From assembly GCF_021608225.1 (NCBI RefSeq), contig NZ_JAKIJS010000006.1:1-50487 (forward strand): a stretch of 50,487 bases of DNA, in the 5' to 3' direction. Every line of letters begins with the position of its first letter. Within the stretch, counting starts at the first letter, position 1. Both the position numbers and the translations under genes were made by a program. Positions 47,229 to 50,487 of this stretch are shown in pieces. Source of the stretch: Pseudalkalibacillus berkeleyi (GTDB lineage: Bacteria; Bacillota; Bacilli; Bacillales; Fictibacillaceae). A model generated the notes under the pieces. It ran no database searches. It was not told the DNA's origin and worked only from the letters and a program-made list of their open reading frames with translations.

Positions 47229-48125
47229 ATGTCAGATTATTTAGTTAAAGCGTTAGCGTTTAATGGTAGCATTCGTGCTTTTGCTGTAGATACAACAGAA
47301 ATGGTTAAAGAAGCCCAACGACGTCAAGGTACACTGCCTACGGCTTCGGCTGCATTAGGACGTGCGATGACAGCCTCAACAATGATGGCGTCGATGCTCA
47401 AAGGTGATGGGAATAAATTAACAGTCAAGGTTGAAGGAGATGGTCCACTAGGTGCGATCATCGTAGACGCTAACGTAGATGGAGGGACGAGAGGCTTCGT
47501 TTCTAATCCTCATGTTCATTTTGACTTGAACGCTGCGGGCAAGCTAGATGTCGCAAGGGCAGTTGGGAAGAATGGTACGCTCTCAGTAGTGAAAGACCTT
47601 GGCATGCGAGATAACTTTACTGGGCAAGTGCCCCTTGTTTCCGGAGAATTGGGTGAAGACTTCACTTATTATTTCGTATCCTCAGAGCAAATACCATCTG
47701 CTGTTGCCGTTGGCGTACTTGTGAATCCAGATAATTCAGTACTTGCTTCGGGTGGATTCATTATTCAAGTTATGCCAGGTGCGCAGGATGAAATGATTAC
47801 CTTTATTGAAAAGCGCTTGGAAAATTTGGATCCTGTATCTAAAATGATTGAAGCAGGAAATACACCTGAACAGCTTCTTTACAATGTTCTAGGAGAGGAT
47901 AACGTAAAATTACTCTCCAATTCACCTGTCCAATTTCAATGTACATGTTCACAAGAACGTTTTGCTGATGCGATCATTAGCCTTGGTGAAGAGGAAATAC
48001 AAGCAATGATTGATGAAGATGGAAAGGCAGACGCAACATGTCATTTCTGTAATGAAGCTTACCACTTTACTCAAGATGATTTGCAAAAATTCCTAGAAGA
48101 AGCTCGCAAGGAGAACGGTGAATGA
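47229..48125 (+). CDS. hslO: redox-regulated chaperone Hsp33
   Basis: A holdase activated by oxidation, 298 residues. The zinc-binding redox switch is intact: CTC at residues 238-240 and CHFC at 271-274. The N-terminal substrate-binding domain includes [12 protein letters not shown] and [29 protein letters not shown] precedes the ATG. It overlaps yacD by four bases (ATGA). Confidence 0.97.
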   Translation: MSDYLVKALAFNGSIRAFAVDTTEMVKEAQRRQGTLPTASAALGRAMTASTMMASMLKGDGNKLTVKVEGDGPLGAIIVDANVDGGTRGFVSNPHVHFDLNAAGKLDVARAVGKNGTLSVVKDLGMRDNFTGQVPLVSGELGEDFTYYFVSSEQIPSAVAVGVLVNPDNSVLASGGFIIQVMPGAQDEMITFIEKRLENLDPVSKMIEAGNTPEQLLYNVLGEDNVKLLSNSPVQFQCTCSQERFADAIISLGEEEIQAMIDEDGKADATCHFCNEAYHFTQDDLQKFLEEARKENGE

Positions 48126-49045
48126 AAGAGAAATGGTTGATCGGTATTGTTGTTTTTCTTTTAATCACAAATATAGGGACACTATCCTATTTCATGAATG
48201 AAAGTGAAGAAACAGCTAGCGGGGGAAAGAAGTCCATGCTGTCAACATTGTCAGGTAGTGTTGCCCAAATCGGTAATGAATCAATCTCTGAAAAAGAATG
48301 GGTGCAACAACTAAAAGAACGCTACGGAAAAGAAATGCTCACACAAATGATCAACAAATTGGTTGTATCTCAACTTGCTAAGAAACATAATTTGTCTGTT
48401 TCGAGTGATGAATTAAAAAGAGAAATAGAATTGTATCATCGAATGGTCGGAACTGGAGCGGATGCACAAGAACATCCTGACATTCAAAAGATGAACGATG
48501 ATCAATTAAAGCAAGAAATTAAGCATGCCATTTTATTAGAAGAACTGATTACGAAAGATGTCGTCATTAACGAAGAGGAATTGCGTAAATATTATAATGA
48601 TCATCAACAATTGTATGATTTGAAACCTTTATTCCAGATCTCCCAAATTGTCGTTGAAACTAAGGAAGAAGCAGATCAAGTGATAGAAGAGCTTGAGAAT
48701 GGTTCGTCGTTTTCAACACTTGCGAGAGAAAAGTCTATTGATGAATTTTCAGCACCTAGCGGCGGTGTAATGGGGTGGGTTGATACTTCAAGTAACTACG
48801 TTGATCCAGCATATTTTGAAGAGATCGAGAATATGAAGAAAGATAGTTGGAGTGGACCACTCAAAACTAAAGACGGATATGGCATTGTATATCTTCATGA
48901 TACGAAGAAAGGCTCTTCTTATAAATTCGAAGAGGTTAAAGGACAAATTAGACGTCAATTAGCCATACAACAACTGGAGTCTGATTTCGATCCTAAACAA
49001 TTGTGGAAAGAGTTAGATGTGAACTGGGAGTATGGTACTGATTAA
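48122..49045 (+). CDS. yacD: PrsA-like peptidylprolyl isomerase YacD
   Basis: A membrane-anchored extracellular foldase of 307 residues. One N-terminal hydrophobic segment (about 5-25) has no lipobox cysteine, unlike PrsA. SurA-like N-terminal helices and a parvulin (PpiC) domain (about 178-275) follow, with [24 protein letters not shown] and [16 protein letters not shown]. The client proteins are unknown. It is cotranscribed with hslO through ATGA. Confidence 0.92.
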   Translation: MKEKWLIGIVVFLLITNIGTLSYFMNESEETASGGKKSMLSTLSGSVAQIGNESISEKEWVQQLKERYGKEMLTQMINKLVVSQLAKKHNLSVSSDELKREIELYHRMVGTGADAQEHPDIQKMNDDQLKQEIKHAILLEELITKDVVINEEELRKYYNDHQQLYDLKPLFQISQIVVETKEEADQVIEELENGSSFSTLAREKSIDEFSAPSGGVMGWVDTSSNYVDPAYFEEIENMKKDSWSGPLKTKDGYGIVYLHDTKKGSSYKFEEVKGQIRRQLAIQQLESDFDPKQLWKELDVNWEYGTD

Positions 49046-49126
49046 TTGAATAAAGATTCTGATAATGCTAAGATGGATTGAAGTTAGTATTCCTATGAAG
49101 ATACTAAGAATTGGGGAGTGAACGGT

Positions 49127-50053
49127 ATGAGAGTGGGAAATTCTATAGTCGATCTGATTGGTCAAACACCAATTGTAAAATTGAACCGACTAACTAGTGA
49201 AGAAGATGCAGATGTATACTTGAAACTCGAATTCATGAATCCAGGTAGTAGTGTCAAAGACCGTATAGCATTATCGATGATTGAGACGGCAGAAAAAGCT
49301 GGTGCACTTAAGGAGAATGATACAATCATTGAGCCTACTAGTGGTAATACAGGCATCGGTCTTGCGATGGTTGCAGCTGCAAAAGGTTACCGTACGATAC
49401 TCGTTATGCCAGATACGATGAGTATGGAGCGCAGAAATCTTCTCCGTGCATATGGAGCCAAACTGATCCTTACTCCAGGTGCAGAAGGGATGAAAGGTGC
49501 AATTGCAAAAGCTGAAGCTCTTGCAAGCGAGCGTGGCTACTTCATGCCGCAACAGTTCCAAAATGAAGCAAATCCAGCCGTACATCGAGATACGACTGGG
49601 AAAGAAATTGTTGAACAAATGGGAGATCAACTCGATGCGTTTGTTTCTGGCATCGGTACAGGCGGTACAATTACAGGAGCTGGCGAAGTCCTTAAAGAGC
49701 ACTATCCATCGATTCAGATCTATGCAGTAGAACCTACAGATTCTCCGATTTTGTCTGGTGGAAGTCCTGGTCCTCATAAAATACAAGGAATTGGCGCTGG
49801 ATTTGTGCCATCCATTTTGAATACTTCGATCTATGATGAAGTGCTTACTATAACTTCAGATGAGTCTTTTGAATACGCTCGAAAGGCCGCTAGAGAAGAA
49901 GGATTACTTGGGGGTATTTCTTCAGGTGCTGCAATTGCAGCGGCATTAAAAGTAGCTAAGAAACTAGGTAAGGGTAAGAAGGTACTAGCAATTATTCCGA
50001 GTAATGGTGAACGTTACTTAAGTACTCCTCTCTACCAATTCGACGAAGAATAA
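49127..50053 (+). CDS. cysK: cysteine synthase (O-acetylserine thiol-lyase)
   Basis: A PLP enzyme making cysteine from O-acetylserine and sulphide, 308 residues. PLP lysine in [11 protein letters not shown] lies near residue 41, substrate loop [10 protein letters not shown] near 68, and phosphate-binding GTGGTITG near 175. The ATG at 49127 follows GGGGAG; the GTG at 49118 is less well placed. No CymR site or T-box was recognised in the 81 bases upstream. In B. subtilis the pab/folate genes follow; here a repeat array begins. Confidence 0.97.
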   Translation: MRVGNSIVDLIGQTPIVKLNRLTSEEDADVYLKLEFMNPGSSVKDRIALSMIETAEKAGALKENDTIIEPTSGNTGIGLAMVAAAKGYRTILVMPDTMSMERRNLLRAYGAKLILTPGAEGMKGAIAKAEALASERGYFMPQQFQNEANPAVHRDTTGKEIVEQMGDQLDAFVSGIGTGGTITGAGEVLKEHYPSIQIYAVEPTDSPILSGGSPGPHKIQGIGAGFVPSILNTSIYDEVLTITSDESFEYARKAAREEGLLGGISSGAAIAAALKVAKKLGKGKKVLAIIPSNGERYLSTPLYQFDEE

Positions 50054-50073
50054 ATTTAATGGACCAAAGTGTG

Positions 50074-50103
50074 AAGAGCTGACAATAGTGTCGGCTCTTT
50101 TTT
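50074..50103 (+). terminator. terminator of cysK
   Basis: AAGAGCTGACA / TGTCGGCTCTT (one G-T pair, loop ATAG), then TTTT. Confidence 0.93.
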
Positions 50104-50151
50104 AATGGAAGAAATGGTCGCATAGATGAGAGAGCGAACTCTATTGGGGGT

Positions 50152-50487
50152 TGTTTCGATTCCTCTTACAACACAAAAAGCGTGTTATTGCGAGGAACCT
50201 CCAGCACTCTACGCACCTGACCAAGGCGATTCCGCTTTTCTTGATGTCTAGCTACATCGCCTAGGTGCTCGAGGTCGCTTCGATTCCTCTTACAACACAA
50301 AAAGCGTGTTATTGCGAGGAACCTCCAGCGCTCTACGCACCTGACCAAGGCGATTCCGCTTTTCTTGATGTCTAGCTACATCGCCTAAGTGCTCGAGGTC
50401 GCTTCGATTCCTCTTACAACACAAAAAGCGTGTTATTGCGAGGAACCTCCAGCGCTCTACGCACCTGACCAAGGCGATTCCGCTTTT
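50152..50487. repeat. 124-bp tandem array of family B structured repeat, running off the window
   Basis: AAGGCGATTCCGCTTTTC occurs at 50223, 50347 and 50471, exactly 124 bases apart. The first unit lacks its left end; the second (50245-50364) is complete; the third reaches the window edge. Arms ATCGCC / GGCGAT, GGTGC / GCACC, ATTCCTC / GAGGAA and AACAC / GTGTT make each unit one long imperfect hairpin. The 60-residue frames on the - strand are repeat translations, not genes. Confidence 0.9.

Noticed and set aside
50166-50472. two near-identical 60-residue ORFs on the - strand
   Set aside because: They are successive units of the 124-bp repeat translated in the same frame.

Overview
The window is a low-GC, endospore-forming Bacillaceae chromosome segment from the origin-proximal region. 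Gene order follows the Bacillus subtilis interval from an rRNA operon to cysK almost gene for gene: 5S rRNA, csfB, yaaO, tmk, yaaQ, yaaR, holB, ricT, yabA, trmN6, yazA, rsmI, abrB, metS, tatD, yabE, rnmV, ksgA, yabG, veg, sspF, ispE, purR, ridA, spoVG, glmU, prs, ctc, pth, fin, mfd, spoVT, yabM, yabN, rqcP, yabP, yabQ, divIC, yabR, tRNA-Met/tRNA-Glu, spoIIE, yabS, yabT, tilS, hprT, ftsH, coaX, hslO, yacD, cysK. All genes are on the + strand except abrB. The genus cannot be fixed from the sequence alone. Differences from B. subtilis (from memory) are the absence of xpaC and yaaN beside csfB and an extra HU gene between yabN and rqcP.

Layout. 1-0.9 kb: 3' end of 5S rRNA, its terminator and a 52-bp tandem hairpin array. 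0.9-8.5 kb: anti-sigma factor Gin, then replication, nucleotide and RNA-modification genes in a tight cluster ending at a bidirectional terminator. 8.5-16 kb: abrB (opposed), metS, tatD, the cell-wall gene yabE, and the rnmV-ksgA rRNA maturation pair. 16-24 kb: yabG, veg, sspF, ispE, purR-ridA, spoVG, glmU-prs and ctc, several with legible dedicated promoters (tandem SigA for veg, SigG for sspF, SigH for spoVG, SigB for ctc). 24-37 kb: pth, fin, mfd, spoVT, flippase, yabN, HU, rqcP, the yabP-yabQ-divIC-yabR cluster and two tRNAs. 37-50 kb: spoIIE, yabS-yabT, tilS-hprT-ftsH, coaX-hslO-yacD-cysK.

Functionally the window mixes housekeeping (translation accuracy, PRPP and purine control, cell-wall precursors, transcription-coupled repair, proteostasis) with much of the sporulation control layer: AbrB, SpoVG, Gin/CsfB, Fin, SpoVT, SpoIIE, YabG, YabP/YabQ, SspF and YabT. 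Links inside the window include RNase M5 with 5S rRNA, AbrB with the spoVG promoter, PurR with PRPP made by Prs, and TilS/HprT/FtsH as a conserved trio.

The coding part is conventional. The unusual material is intergenic: several families of structured repeats. One family (24.6-24.8 kb and 42.1 kb) shows compensatory base changes in two helices. A related 124-bp tandem array closes the window. A cluster of Spo0A-box-like sites lies between abrB and metS. These are the best candidates for something undescribed, although similar intergenic repeats are, from memory, widespread in Bacillaceae.
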